Source: Myxococcales bacterium (GTDB lineage: Bacteria > Myxococcota > Polyangia > Polyangiales > Polyangiaceae). Taken from it: a DNA stretch of 14,700 nucleotides. Below the pieces are notes generated by a model. It was given only the letters and a program-made list of their open reading frames with translations. It was not told where the DNA came from and made no database searches. Below, one piece after another: positions 1-7,261 of this stretch. The number at the start of each line of letters is the position of its first letter. The first letter of the stretch is position 1. The position numbers were made by a program, and so were the translations under genes. The stretch covers positions 1 to 14,700 of the forward strand of contig PLXW01000141.1 of assembly GCA_003151595.1 (NCBI GenBank), written 5' to 3'.

Positions 1-707
1 TCACGCGGCGCGGCCATCGTCACCAGCTCGGCGCGCATGCGCTCGAACGCCGTGACCGAGGCGTCCTCTTCGAACGCCAGCGCCGCCAGGTACGCGCCGA
101 CGCGCGACGCGCCGCACGCCGCGCGACTCCGCAGGAGCCCCGCGGGTCTCCGCCCGCCGCCGGCGAAGCACGGGTTGCACATCAACGTGACCGCGCCGCC
201 GTCGATCGGCCCGCTCGCCTCGTCGCATCCCCCCTCGTCGGCGATCCAGCATGACTCGCCGTAGAAGGGGGCGAGCCCTCCGTCGGCCTGCACCTCGTAC
301 GCGGTGCATCCGATGTTCGTGATCCCCTGCGGCAGCCCGCAGCCGAAGTAGTACGCGCAGGTGTCCTGCCCGTCGGGCGCGCCGTCGACGCCGGCGCTGG
401 AGTCGAGATCTTGCGCGCCGATGTAGCAGCCGCCCTGCGCAAAGGCGTCGATCGTCCCGGCGTCGATGAACGGTCCGGGAGGCTTCGCGTCGTGCGCGGC
501 ATCGCTCGGCGGCGCGCCGGTGTCCTTGTTCGGGGCGGCGTCCACGAACGGGAACGTCGCGTCGACCGACGCGTCGTGAACGCCGGCATCGACCTCGTCG
601 ACGCCGAGGTTGGAGGCGTCGCACGCCATCATCGCCGCCGGCCCGATCGCGGCGACCATCGCCACCCGGAACACCCGCTCGAGACGGCGCCGCTCTCGTC
701 CGATCAC
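1..707 (-). CDS. Cys-rich lipoprotein, C-terminus beyond window edge (possible ferritin-like domain)
   Basis: This reading frame is open to the left edge, so about 235 N-terminal residues are visible and the stop lies outside. A basic start (RERRRLERVFR) and a hydrophobic stretch ending AAMMAC form a lipoprotein signal, which suggests membrane anchoring. A linker of roughly 70 residues rich in Asp, Ala and Pro follows. Next comes a Cys-rich module containing GGCYIGAQD, CAYYFGCGLPQG, a GC and a SCW, ending in CNPCFAGGGRRPAGL. The last visible residues (AYLAALAFEEDASVTAFERM, then RAEL) look like an amphipathic helix. From memory of myxobacterial proteins that carry this arrangement, it resembles the first helix of a ferritin-like domain; that part is inference. 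The start is uncertain: GTG at 707 or TTG at 716 both give a sensible signal peptide. Another frame on the same strand is also open here but encodes an Arg-rich shadow. Function is not known. Confidence 0.75.
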   Translation of the reverse strand, partial: MIGRERRRLERVFRVAMVAAIGPAAMMACDASNLGVDEVDAGVHDASVDATFPFVDAAPNKDTGAPPSDAAHDAKPPGPFIDAGTIDAFAQGGCYIGAQDLDSSAGVDGAPDGQDTCAYYFGCGLPQGITNIGCTAYEVQADGGLAPFYGESCWIADEGGCDEASGPIDGGAVTLMCNPCFAGGGRRPAGLLRSRAACGASRVGAYLAALAFEEDASVTAFERMRAELVTMAAPR

Positions 708-778
708 GCAGCGCAACGTACCAGCCCGTGCGCGCCGTTCAACCCGGGCCGACGACGACATCCGTGTCGCGCTGATTG

Positions 779-791
779 GACCCTCAGGGTC
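779..791. promoter_or_regulatory. Perfect 6-bp inverted repeat in a divergent promoter region
   Basis: GACCCT and AGGGTC flank a single C. The repeat lies in the 230-bp gap between the divergent lipoprotein (start near 707) and membrane protein (start 940). Its size and position suit an operator for a dimeric regulator, but I see no clear -35/-10 pair around it and no other copy, so this is only a candidate. Confidence 0.25.
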
Positions 792-939
792 ACGTGCGAG
801 ATCCGGAGACGATGCATACATCGCGCGATCCGCCGTCAATTGCAGGGGATCATGCGCGCTACGCGAGCCGGCGATCGGGAGTGCACGGTTCCTGCAAACG
901 GCGAGCTATCTTCGTCCTTTGATGCCCCCAGGAGAACCC

Positions 940-1584
940 ATGCGCCGACTCGCCGCCCGCCTCGCGTCCCCGCTCGTCGCTCTCGCGATCCTCGCCTCGC
1001 CGCTCGCCGCGCGCGCGCAAGACGGCGCGTATCCGCCTCCGGGATCGGTCGCGCCGGTTCCCGACTCCGCGCGAGCGCCGAACGGCGAGTACGTGGCGCC
1101 GATGCAGCAGCAGACGCAGGTCGTCTACGTCCCGCAAAGCATCGCCATGTCGGGGCCGCGCATCATCACCGACTGGGAAGACGGCGAGCCGATCCCGCAG
1201 GGCTACCACCGCACGACCCGCGCGCGCACGGGGATGATCGTCGCCGGCGCGGTCACGTTCGGGACGCTGTACTTGATCTCGCTCCTCGTGGCGTCCGCGG
1301 GCTCCGACGTGGCGAACGCCGGCGGCACCACGAACCCGGTGGCCTCGCTCTACATCCCGGCCATCGGCCCGTTCATCCAGATGACCAACTCGAGCACCGC
1401 GACGGGGAACGTCTTCCTCGCCATCGACGGCATCGCGCAGAGCGCGGGCCTGGCGATGCTCATCTACGGAATCACCAGCCCGCGGACGGTCCTCGTTCGA
1501 AACGATCTGGCGACGCAGCTCGTCGTCACGCCGATGCACGTCGGCCAGAGCGGCTACGGCCTCGGCGTGTTCGCGCGCTTCTAG
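940..1584 (+). CDS. Small exported membrane protein, two predicted TM helices, unknown function
   Basis: The product has 214 residues. The start is ATG 940, preceded by AGGAG at 930-934 with a 5-base spacer; an upstream in-frame ATG at 922 lacks such a site. Residues 1-26 form a Sec signal peptide (MRRLAARLASPLVALAILAS, cleavage after ARA before QD). A Pro/Gln-rich segment follows, then a motif around DWEDGEPIPQGYH (78-89) just before a basic patch. A hydrophobic segment lies at about 98-121 and a second at about 158-179. Between them is a PAIGPFIQ stretch that is probably re-entrant or periplasmic. I have the impression that small proteins with a GYH-basic patch-TM-IP.(I/V)GPFI-TM layout recur in Polyangiales, but I know of no assigned function. 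It stands alone on this strand and diverges from the lipoprotein to its left. Confidence 0.8.
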   Translation: MRRLAARLASPLVALAILASPLAARAQDGAYPPPGSVAPVPDSARAPNGEYVAPMQQQTQVVYVPQSIAMSGPRIITDWEDGEPIPQGYHRTTRARTGMIVAGAVTFGTLYLISLLVASAGSDVANAGGTTNPVASLYIPAIGPFIQMTNSSTATGNVFLAIDGIAQSAGLAMLIYGITSPRTVLVRNDLATQLVVTPMHVGQSGYGLGVFARF

Positions 1585-1592
1585 ACACGGCG

Positions 1593-3026
1593 CTAGCAGC
1601 CGCCGTGGCCGCGCGTCGGGAAGATCTTCCCGGGGTTGAGCAGGTCCTTCGGATCGAAGACGCGCTTCACGTCGCGCTGCACTTCGATGAGCTCGGGGCT
1701 CTGCTCGATGGCGAGGTACTGCGCCTTCGCGACTCCGATGCCGTGCTCGCCGGAGAGCGTGCCTCCGAGCCCGATCGTCGCGTGCATGAGCGCGTCGATG
1801 GCGCGGTCGACCGCATCGCGTTCGCTGTCGTCGTTCCACAGGAAGTTCACGTGGAGGTTGCCGTCGCCGGCGTGGCCGTACGTCAGGTACTGCACGCCGG
1901 TGCGCTCGCCGATGCGATCGACCTCGACGAGGAGCTCCACGATCTTCGAGCGCGGCACGACGATGTCCTCGCTGAGCTTGTACTTCGCGAGCTTCCGCGT
2001 GGCGTGCGAGAGCGAGCGGCGCGCCTCCCAGAGTCGCGCGCGTTGCGAGGTATCCTGGGCCACGACGACGTCGACCACGCCGTCGCGACCGGTGAGCAGC
2101 TCGCCCAGTCTCTCGAGCGCCTCGTCGGTCACGCGCTCTTCGCCGTCGACCTCGATGAGGAGCATCGCGTTCGCGCGCGGATCGACCGCGACCTTGTTCG
2201 CGCGCACGGCGTTCAGCGTCGCCGCGTCCATCAGCTCGAGGCATCGCGGCACGAGCCCCGCGTCGACGATCGCGGCCACGGCGGCAGCGCACGCATGCAC
2301 GTCGCGAAAAAGCGCCAGCACCGTGCGCACGTGCGGCGGCTTCGACACGAGTCGCACCGTCACCTCCGTGAAGACGGCGAGCGTCCCTTCGCTACCGACG
2401 AGGAGCGCGGTGACGTCGTACCCCGTGACGCCCTTAACGGTGCGACGCCCGGTGCGCACGACGCGGCCGCCGATGAGGCACGCTTCGAGCCCCAGGACGT
2501 AATCGCGCGTGACGCCGTACTTGAACGCGCGCGGCCCTCCGGCATTCTCGGCGACGTTGCCCCCCATCATGCACGAGGCGAGCGAGTTCGGATCGGGCGG
2601 GTAGAACAGCCCTTCCTTCTCGACCAGCGCGTGAAAGTCGCCGGTGATGACGCCGGGCTCGACGACGGCGAGACGATCGCGTCGATCGATCTCCTTCACC
2701 TGCGACAGCGCGTGCGTCGCCAGCACGATCCCGCCGGCCACGGGGACCGCACCGCCCGTGCGTCCGGTCCCACCTGCGCGCGGCGTGATCGGCACCTCGC
2801 ATCGATCGGCCACCGCGAGCGCCTTGGCCACGTCGTCGGCACGCTCGGCGATCACGACCACGTCAGGCGCGCGCCCGATCGCTTCGCTCTCATCGCGCGC
2901 GAAGCGCTCGCACCCTGCGCGATCCTCGATCACCTTCGACGGACCGAGCGCCTGCGTCAGCTCTTTCTTCGCGCGCGCGATCGCCGCCTCGCTGGGCAGG
3001 CGCACTTCGGGAGGCGCGATGAGCAC
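1593..3026 (-). CDS. glcD: FAD-linked oxidase, GlcD / D-lactate dehydrogenase type
   Basis: A 477-residue flavoprotein of the VAO/PCMH family, which oxidises D-2-hydroxyacids such as glycolate or D-lactate. The FAD-binding half shows PRAGGTGRTGGAVP (82-95), PPDPNS, and GGNVAENAGGPRAFKYG followed by TRDYVLGLE. The C-terminal cap half shows YGHAGDGNLHVN (383-394), SGEHGIG (425-431) and FDPKDLLNPGKIFP. His385, His392 and His428 match the metal/substrate-binding histidines of this family. Length fits GlcD-type subunits; there is no C-terminal ferredoxin/CCG domain. No glcE or glcF is adjacent, so it may work alone or with distant partners, and the exact substrate cannot be read from sequence. The start is GTG 3026, 9 bp after the stop of the REC-EAL gene. 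No strong ribosome site is visible, which suggests translation coupled to that upstream gene. Confidence 0.92.
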   Translation of the reverse strand: MLIAPPEVRLPSEAAIARAKKELTQALGPSKVIEDRAGCERFARDESEAIGRAPDVVVIAERADDVAKALAVADRCEVPITPRAGGTGRTGGAVPVAGGIVLATHALSQVKEIDRRDRLAVVEPGVITGDFHALVEKEGLFYPPDPNSLASCMMGGNVAENAGGPRAFKYGVTRDYVLGLEACLIGGRVVRTGRRTVKGVTGYDVTALLVGSEGTLAVFTEVTVRLVSKPPHVRTVLALFRDVHACAAAVAAIVDAGLVPRCLELMDAATLNAVRANKVAVDPRANAMLLIEVDGEERVTDEALERLGELLTGRDGVVDVVVAQDTSQRARLWEARRSLSHATRKLAKYKLSEDIVVPRSKIVELLVEVDRIGERTGVQYLTYGHAGDGNLHVNFLWNDDSERDAVDRAIDALMHATIGLGGTLSGEHGIGVAKAQYLAIEQSPELIEVQRDVKRVFDPKDLLNPGKIFPTRGHGGC

Positions 3027-3035
3027 GCGCTCAGC

Positions 3036-4262
3036 TTACCATTGCACCGGCGGAAAACCCTTGCCCGGCCGCGCGAACAGGTACCCCTGCATCAGCTCGC
3101 ACCCGAGCTCGGCGAGCACGTCGCGCTCTTCCTTCGTCTCGATCCCCTCGGCCACGACGACGCGCCCCATCTCGATGCACAGCTCGGTCATCGACTTGAT
3201 GAGCCTTCGCTTCGTCGGCTGAAGGTGCACATCGCGCACGAGCGACATGTCGAGCTTCACCACCTCGGGCTCGAGCTGCGCGAACGCCGTGAGCCCCGCG
3301 TACCCCGCGCCGAGATCGTCGATCGCGATCCGGAACCCCATCTTGCGGAGCTCGGCGACGCGACCGATCGCGTCGCCCACGTCTTCGATCGCAGCGCGCT
3401 CGGTGATCTCGAGCACGACGCGCGAAGCGAGCTTCGTCAGCGGCGCGTTCGACTCGAGCAGCGCATCGTCGTTGAGATCGTGCGGGTGCAGGTTCACGAA
3501 GAGCACCGCGCCGTCCGGAGCGCCATCGAACGCGGCGCCCGCGGCGTCGCGAATCGCGCGTCCGAGCTCCCGCTGCTTCCCGAGGCGGGCCGCGGCGTCG
3601 AGGATCGCCCCGGGATGCGGGAGCGTCGCTTCGTTCGATCGCAAGAGCGCTTCGTAGCCGTACACGACGCGCGAATCGCTCCGCACGATCGGCTGAAACG
3701 CCATCCACATCCCGCTGTAGGCGCGCGCGTACGCGGCCTCGAGCCCCGCGCGATCGCCGACCTGCTTGTCGGGATCGCCGACCATCTCCAGCGCGCGCCT
3801 TCGCAGCTTCGCCATCCGTCCGACGAGCACCGCGCTCTCGACCACGGTCGTGAGCTGGTCGAGATCGAACGGCTTCGGCAGATAGCGGAACGCCCCGTAC
3901 TCGAGCGCGCGCATGGCCGTCGCCAGCGCCGGGTCGCCCGTGACGAGGACCACAGGTACGTCGAGGTCGTGCTGACGAACGGCGCGCAGCAGCTCGAGGC
4001 CATCCATCTCGGGCATCGAGATGTCGCTCACGATCGCGTCGTACTCGCTCAGCCTGACGAGATCGATCGCCTGCGCCCCGTCGTTCGCCAGATCGACCGC
4101 GTACCCCGCTCCCACGAGCGCGCGCTTGTAGACGCGGAGGAGCGCGACCTCGTCGTCGGCGATCAGTACTCGCCCTTTCGGATTGGCAGGGGCACTGCTC
4201 CGGATCTGACCGCCTCGGGTAGAGGCTGGATGCGCGCCGCTGGGGCGCTCGCTTTTCGCCAT
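3036..4262 (-). CDS. REC-EAL response regulator, predicted c-di-GMP phosphodiesterase
   Basis: A 408-residue cytoplasmic two-domain regulator. After a disordered 28-residue N-terminus, a receiver domain (about 30-145) has the acidic pair Asp36/Asp37, phospho-acceptor Asp80 (SDISMPEMDG), Thr108 and Lys130 (YLPKPF). A basic helical linker (about 146-185) leads to an EAL domain that hydrolyses cyclic di-GMP. Its catalytic and metal residues all appear present: Glu204 in YEALLR, Asn257 (FVNLHP), Glu285 (EITE), Asp315-Asp316 (DDLGAGYAGL, where Leu replaces the usual Phe), Lys336 (VKLD), Glu372 (AEGIE) and Gln392 (MQGYLF). An active enzyme is therefore expected, switched by phosphorylation from an unseen histidine kinase. 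ATG 4262 is the start; only a weak GGTG lies before it. It is the first gene of a likely pair with the GlcD-type oxidase and diverges from the outer-membrane protein gene. Confidence 0.93.
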   Translation of the reverse strand: MAKSERPSGAHPASTRGGQIRSSAPANPKGRVLIADDEVALLRVYKRALVGAGYAVDLANDGAQAIDLVRLSEYDAIVSDISMPEMDGLELLRAVRQHDLDVPVVLVTGDPALATAMRALEYGAFRYLPKPFDLDQLTTVVESAVLVGRMAKLRRRALEMVGDPDKQVGDRAGLEAAYARAYSGMWMAFQPIVRSDSRVVYGYEALLRSNEATLPHPGAILDAAARLGKQRELGRAIRDAAGAAFDGAPDGAVLFVNLHPHDLNDDALLESNAPLTKLASRVVLEITERAAIEDVGDAIGRVAELRKMGFRIAIDDLGAGYAGLTAFAQLEPEVVKLDMSLVRDVHLQPTKRRLIKSMTELCIEMGRVVVAEGIETKEERDVLAELGCELMQGYLFARPGKGFPPVQW

Positions 4263-4382
4263 TTCACCGTGCCCGCCAGCTCAACGAGGATACGCGATTG
4301 TGTAGCTTCACATAGTCCCTGTTCGCGATCGCGCGATCACGACGCCTTTGCCTCGATCGCGCGAGGGCACTAGGTTCGGGGA

Positions 4383-5147
4383 ATGAGAATGCGAACTTCG
4401 CCTTTCGCTCGATTCACCGCGACGATCGCCGTCGGCGCCGCCGTTCTCGCGACCTCGTCGCTGGCCCGCGCCCAGGATCTTCGCACCCCCCTCGGAGCGA
4501 GAAGGACGTTCGTCATCGATGAGCTCTCGGGATTTCGCGCCAGCAGCGTGGGCGGCGTCAACTACGCGGGCCCCATCGGCATCAGCGTGCAGAGCCTGAG
4601 CGAGAACGTCCCGTCGGCGAACACCACGGCCAACGCCGGGAGCACGACCACGCATTTCACGAACATCTGGTTCGCGCCGTCGGCCGACTACTTCGTCATC
4701 GATCACCTCTCCATCGGCGGGCTCATCGAGGTCACGAGCACCAGCGCAAGTCAGACGACGACGCTGTTCGGCAACACGTCGACGACGCAATCGCTCCCGA
4801 CCACGACGAGCGTCACCGTGATCCCGCGCGTCGGATGGATGTTCCCGATCAGCGATCGCTTCGGCATCTGGCCGCGCGCCGGGCTGGGCTACGCGGTGCA
4901 CACCACGGGCGCGACCGACAATCAGGCGCAGACCAGCTCGTCGGACACGTTCTCCGGGTTCGTCGTCGATCTCGACGTGGGCTTTCTCTATCGCGTGAAT
5001 CAGACGTTCTTCCTCAGCGGCCGCCCCGAGATCACGTTCGTCCCCGGCTCGCACTCGGAGACGACGGGGAACACGACTGTCTCGCTGGGCGCGACGTTCT
5101 TCCAGTTCGCGCTCACCGGCGGCGTCGGCATCATGTGGGACCTCTGA
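4383..5147 (+). CDS. Outer-membrane beta-barrel-like protein
   Basis: A 254-residue exported protein. Residues 1-30 are a Sec signal peptide (basic start, ATIAVGAAVLA core, cleavage after ARA before QD). The mature part is rich in Thr, Ser, Gly and aromatics in alternating patterns, such as FAPSADYFVIDHLSIGGLIE, VIPRVGWMFPI, WPRAGLGYAVH, VVDLDVGFLYRV and FQFALTGGVGIMWDL. These are consistent with a small beta-barrel of the outer-membrane beta-barrel superfamily; a specific family is not recognised. There are two possible starts: ATG 4383, and ATG 4389, which has GGGGA at 4378-4382 spaced by 6 bases and may be the real one. The next gene, a MoxR ATPase, starts 2 bp after the stop, so the two are probably translated in a coupled way. 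Confidence 0.82.
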   Translation: MRMRTSPFARFTATIAVGAAVLATSSLARAQDLRTPLGARRTFVIDELSGFRASSVGGVNYAGPIGISVQSLSENVPSANTTANAGSTTTHFTNIWFAPSADYFVIDHLSIGGLIEVTSTSASQTTTLFGNTSTTQSLPTTTSVTVIPRVGWMFPISDRFGIWPRAGLGYAVHTTGATDNQAQTSSSDTFSGFVVDLDVGFLYRVNQTFFLSGRPEITFVPGSHSETTGNTTVSLGATFFQFALTGGVGIMWDL

Positions 5148-5149
5148 TC

Positions 5150-5986
5150 GTGACCACCGAATTTCGTCGCTTCACCGGCACGCCGTCGTACCTCACGAAC
5201 CAGGCGATCGAGCACGCCGTCGATTGCGCGCTGGCCCTCGAGCGCCCGCTGCTCGTCAAAGGCGAGCCCGGCACCGGCAAGACGCTCCTGGCGCAAGCGA
5301 TCGCCGAGTCGCTGTCGCTCGAGATCATTCACTGGCCCGTGAAGTCGACCACACGCGCGCAGGACGGCCTCTACCTCTACGACACCGTGCAGCGCCTGTA
5401 CGACGCGCGCTTCGGCGACGGCGACGTCAAAGACATCCGCCACTACATCAAGCTAGGCCCGCTCGGCCGCGCGTTCGCCTCCGAGAAGCGCGTCGTCCTC
5501 TTGATCGACGAGGTCGACAAGGCGGACCTCGAGTTCCCGAACGATCTCCTCCACGAGCTCGATCGCATGCGCTTCATCGTCGGCGAGACGGGCGACGAGG
5601 TCGTGGCCAAGCAGCGCCCCGTGGTCGTCATCACGTCGAACAACGAGAAGGAGCTCCCCGACGCCTTCCTTCGGCGCTGCGTCTTTCACTTCATCGACTT
5701 CCCCGATCAGGAGCTGATGAAGCGCATCGTGCGTGTGCACCATCCGAACATCGACGGCGAGCTGGTCGATCAGGCGGTGGTCGCGTTCTTCGAGCTGCGC
5801 GAGCTCCCGCGCTTGCGGAAGCGCCCCTCGACGAGCGAGCTGGTCGACTGGATCGCGGTCTTGAAGCGCGCCGGCATCGGCGAGAAGCGCTTCATTCGCG
5901 AGCTCCCATTCCTCGGCGTTCTGCTCAAGAAAGAGCAGGACATCGAGCTGTTGAAGGCCGGGAAAAAAGGCGGCTCCCGCAGCTGA
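5150..5986 (+). CDS. MoxR-type AAA+ ATPase
   Basis: A 278-residue AAA+ ATPase of the MoxR/AAA_5 class, which act as chaperones that remodel or activate partner proteins. Seen directly: Walker A GEPGTGKT (38-45), the signature WPVKSTTRAQDGLY (62-75), Walker B VVLLIDEVDKAD (115-126), FPNDLLHELDRM (129-140), sensor-1 region VVVITSNNEKELPDAFLRRC, and a C-terminal lid with KRPSTSELVDW. Family members are usually followed by a gene for a VWA-domain (CoxE-like) protein. Here none follows: the next gene is convergent and unrelated. The start is GTG 5150, two bases after the stop of the outer-membrane protein gene, and no independent ribosome site is evident. A longer in-frame extension upstream overlaps that gene and is not convincing. 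The client protein is unknown. Confidence 0.93.
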   Translation: MTTEFRRFTGTPSYLTNQAIEHAVDCALALERPLLVKGEPGTGKTLLAQAIAESLSLEIIHWPVKSTTRAQDGLYLYDTVQRLYDARFGDGDVKDIRHYIKLGPLGRAFASEKRVVLLIDEVDKADLEFPNDLLHELDRMRFIVGETGDEVVAKQRPVVVITSNNEKELPDAFLRRCVFHFIDFPDQELMKRIVRVHHPNIDGELVDQAVVAFFELRELPRLRKRPSTSELVDWIAVLKRAGIGEKRFIRELPFLGVLLKKEQDIELLKAGKKGGSRS

Positions 5987-5999
5987 GCGCCGGCAGGCG

Positions 6000-7040
6000 T
6001 TACTTGAACGTGCCGCTGCCGTCTTGGCCGCAGTTCGTCGCGCCGGGCGCGCAGTACTGGATGCGGTGGAAGACGAACGAGTTCCCCTTGCCGTCGTCGA
6101 TGTGCTGGCAAAGGTTGCTCTCGCCGACGACGCTCATCTCCCCGTAGCCGCCTTTGGTGTGGAACGAGTTGGCGCAGTCGGTGTGCGTGCCGTCCTCGAA
6201 CCACGACGGGAGCACGGGGAACTCCTGCGTCACGTCGGCGGTCGGGTAGTACGTCTTGGGGAGCGTCACCTTCGCCAAGGAACAGTCGGCCGGCAGCGGG
6301 TTGTTGAAGTCGCCCGCCTTCAGCTCGTACGAGAGCGTGAACGTGCCGGCGCAGTCGACCGCGAGATCGTCCTTCGACCACACCGGCGGCGGCGCCGGCG
6401 GAGGCTCGGGCTCGTTGGTCGTGGAGACCACGGGGAAGACCGTCGCGCCGCCGTCAGGGTCTTGCGAGGTCGACATCGAGAACGTCTTGCCGTCCGAGTA
6501 CGTGATGAAGAACGGGATCAGGTTCTCGATGTGCCACTGCCCGGCCGAGAAGCAGCCGCACGCCGCCGGGCCGCTCGTCGCGTTCGGATCCGGAAGCACC
6601 GCGCCGACGCACGGGCCCCACGTGTTGCCGGCCTCGCCGGTCTGCGCGCAGGTCGCGACGCCGTCTTTGCACTGACCCACGTCGCGGTTCGATCGCAGCC
6701 CGGGCCAGCACGCCGCCGTCTCGCCGACGGTTCCGCACGGACATCCCTGGAGGTTCTTGTCCGTCGGGCAGTCGGGCGTTCCACCGAGCGGGATCGACGG
6801 AGGCGCGCCGCCATCGGGGCCGCACCACAGGTTCGGCGGATCCTCGGCGGCCAGCGCGTCGAGGCTGAAGCCCGAGTCGAAGAGGTTCCCCTTGAACGGG
6901 GGCTGGGCGATCCCGCCGTCGGTGCCGTTCGGGTTGAACAGGCTCTGGTCGCTCGAACCGCACGCGGCCGCGACGAGCGCGACGGCGACGGACGAGGCGA
7001 TGATGACAGATGAAGTGCGTTGGCTTCGAAGTGCGCGCAT
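6000..7040 (-). CDS. Secreted Cys-rich lipoprotein, unknown function
   Basis: A 346-residue lipoprotein. ATG 7040 is preceded by GAGG with an 8-base spacer; a longer frame to 7133 lacks support. The signal peptide (MRALRSQRTSSVIIASSVAV, then ALVAAAC) gives a lipobox with Cys27 as the lipidated residue. A Gly/Asp/Pro-rich linker follows. A Cys-rich stretch then contains CPTDKNLQGCPC, ETAACWPGLRSNR, QCKDGVATC and WGPC. The CPC...CWPGL...GQCKDG..TC pattern is one I associate with secreted proteins of deltaproteobacterial/myxobacterial genomes; no biochemical role is assigned to it that I know of. The C-terminal half (about 180-346) looks like a beta-rich extracellular domain with several paired Cys (PADCSL, HTDCANSF, ESNLCQ, IQYCAPGATNCG). 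It converges on the MoxR gene with only 13 bp between stops, so transcripts may overlap. Confidence 0.85.
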   Translation of the reverse strand: MRALRSQRTSSVIIASSVAVALVAAACGSSDQSLFNPNGTDGGIAQPPFKGNLFDSGFSLDALAAEDPPNLWCGPDGGAPPSIPLGGTPDCPTDKNLQGCPCGTVGETAACWPGLRSNRDVGQCKDGVATCAQTGEAGNTWGPCVGAVLPDPNATSGPAACGCFSAGQWHIENLIPFFITYSDGKTFSMSTSQDPDGGATVFPVVSTTNEPEPPPAPPPVWSKDDLAVDCAGTFTLSYELKAGDFNNPLPADCSLAKVTLPKTYYPTADVTQEFPVLPSWFEDGTHTDCANSFHTKGGYGEMSVVGESNLCQHIDDGKGNSFVFHRIQYCAPGATNCGQDGSGTFK

Positions 7041-7161
7041 CGGAGAGACCTCGGTCGCAGGCGGTTGGCCCGACGTAAAGCACGTCCTCTGCCACGTACG
7101 GAGCGGCCGGGGCGTCGCGCGAGCGTTCCGCATGATTCTCCGCGTGTCAGCGAGGTTCGTA

Positions 7162-7186
7162 AACTGCGACGTGCGTCGTCGCGGTT
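7162..7186 (-). terminator. Hairpin downstream of the P450 gene, weak terminator candidate
   Basis: AACTGCGACG and CGTCGCGGTT flank a 5-base loop, about 75 bases past the P450 stop. Read on the minus strand, one pair becomes a C/A mismatch and the stem is followed by only a short T run (GTTTACG). It could end the ALDH-mrp-P450 transcript before the lipoprotein gene begins, but the T tract is poor. The rest of the 221-bp gap 7041-7261 shows no other element I can support. Confidence 0.3.
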
Positions 7187-7261
7187 CGTTTCCAACGTGA
7201 CTCGCACGCCAACGCGAGCCCGTGGATCACACGCGCACCACCGGAAAGCACGCGCGCACCG

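Noticed and set aside
4326..4364. Palindrome GATCGCGCGATC and an 11-bp direct repeat CGATCGCGCGA in the divergent gap
   Set aside because: GATCGC/CGCGATC words are frequent across the window, also inside genes, so the repeat is probably background composition, though a regulatory role cannot be excluded.
411..4373. A plus-strand open frame of about 1320 codons
   Set aside because: It lies antisense to the GlcD-type and REC-EAL genes, whose motifs are complete, and its product is Arg/His/Asp/Val-rich with no domain. Strong G/C bias at third positions removes stops on the opposite strand.
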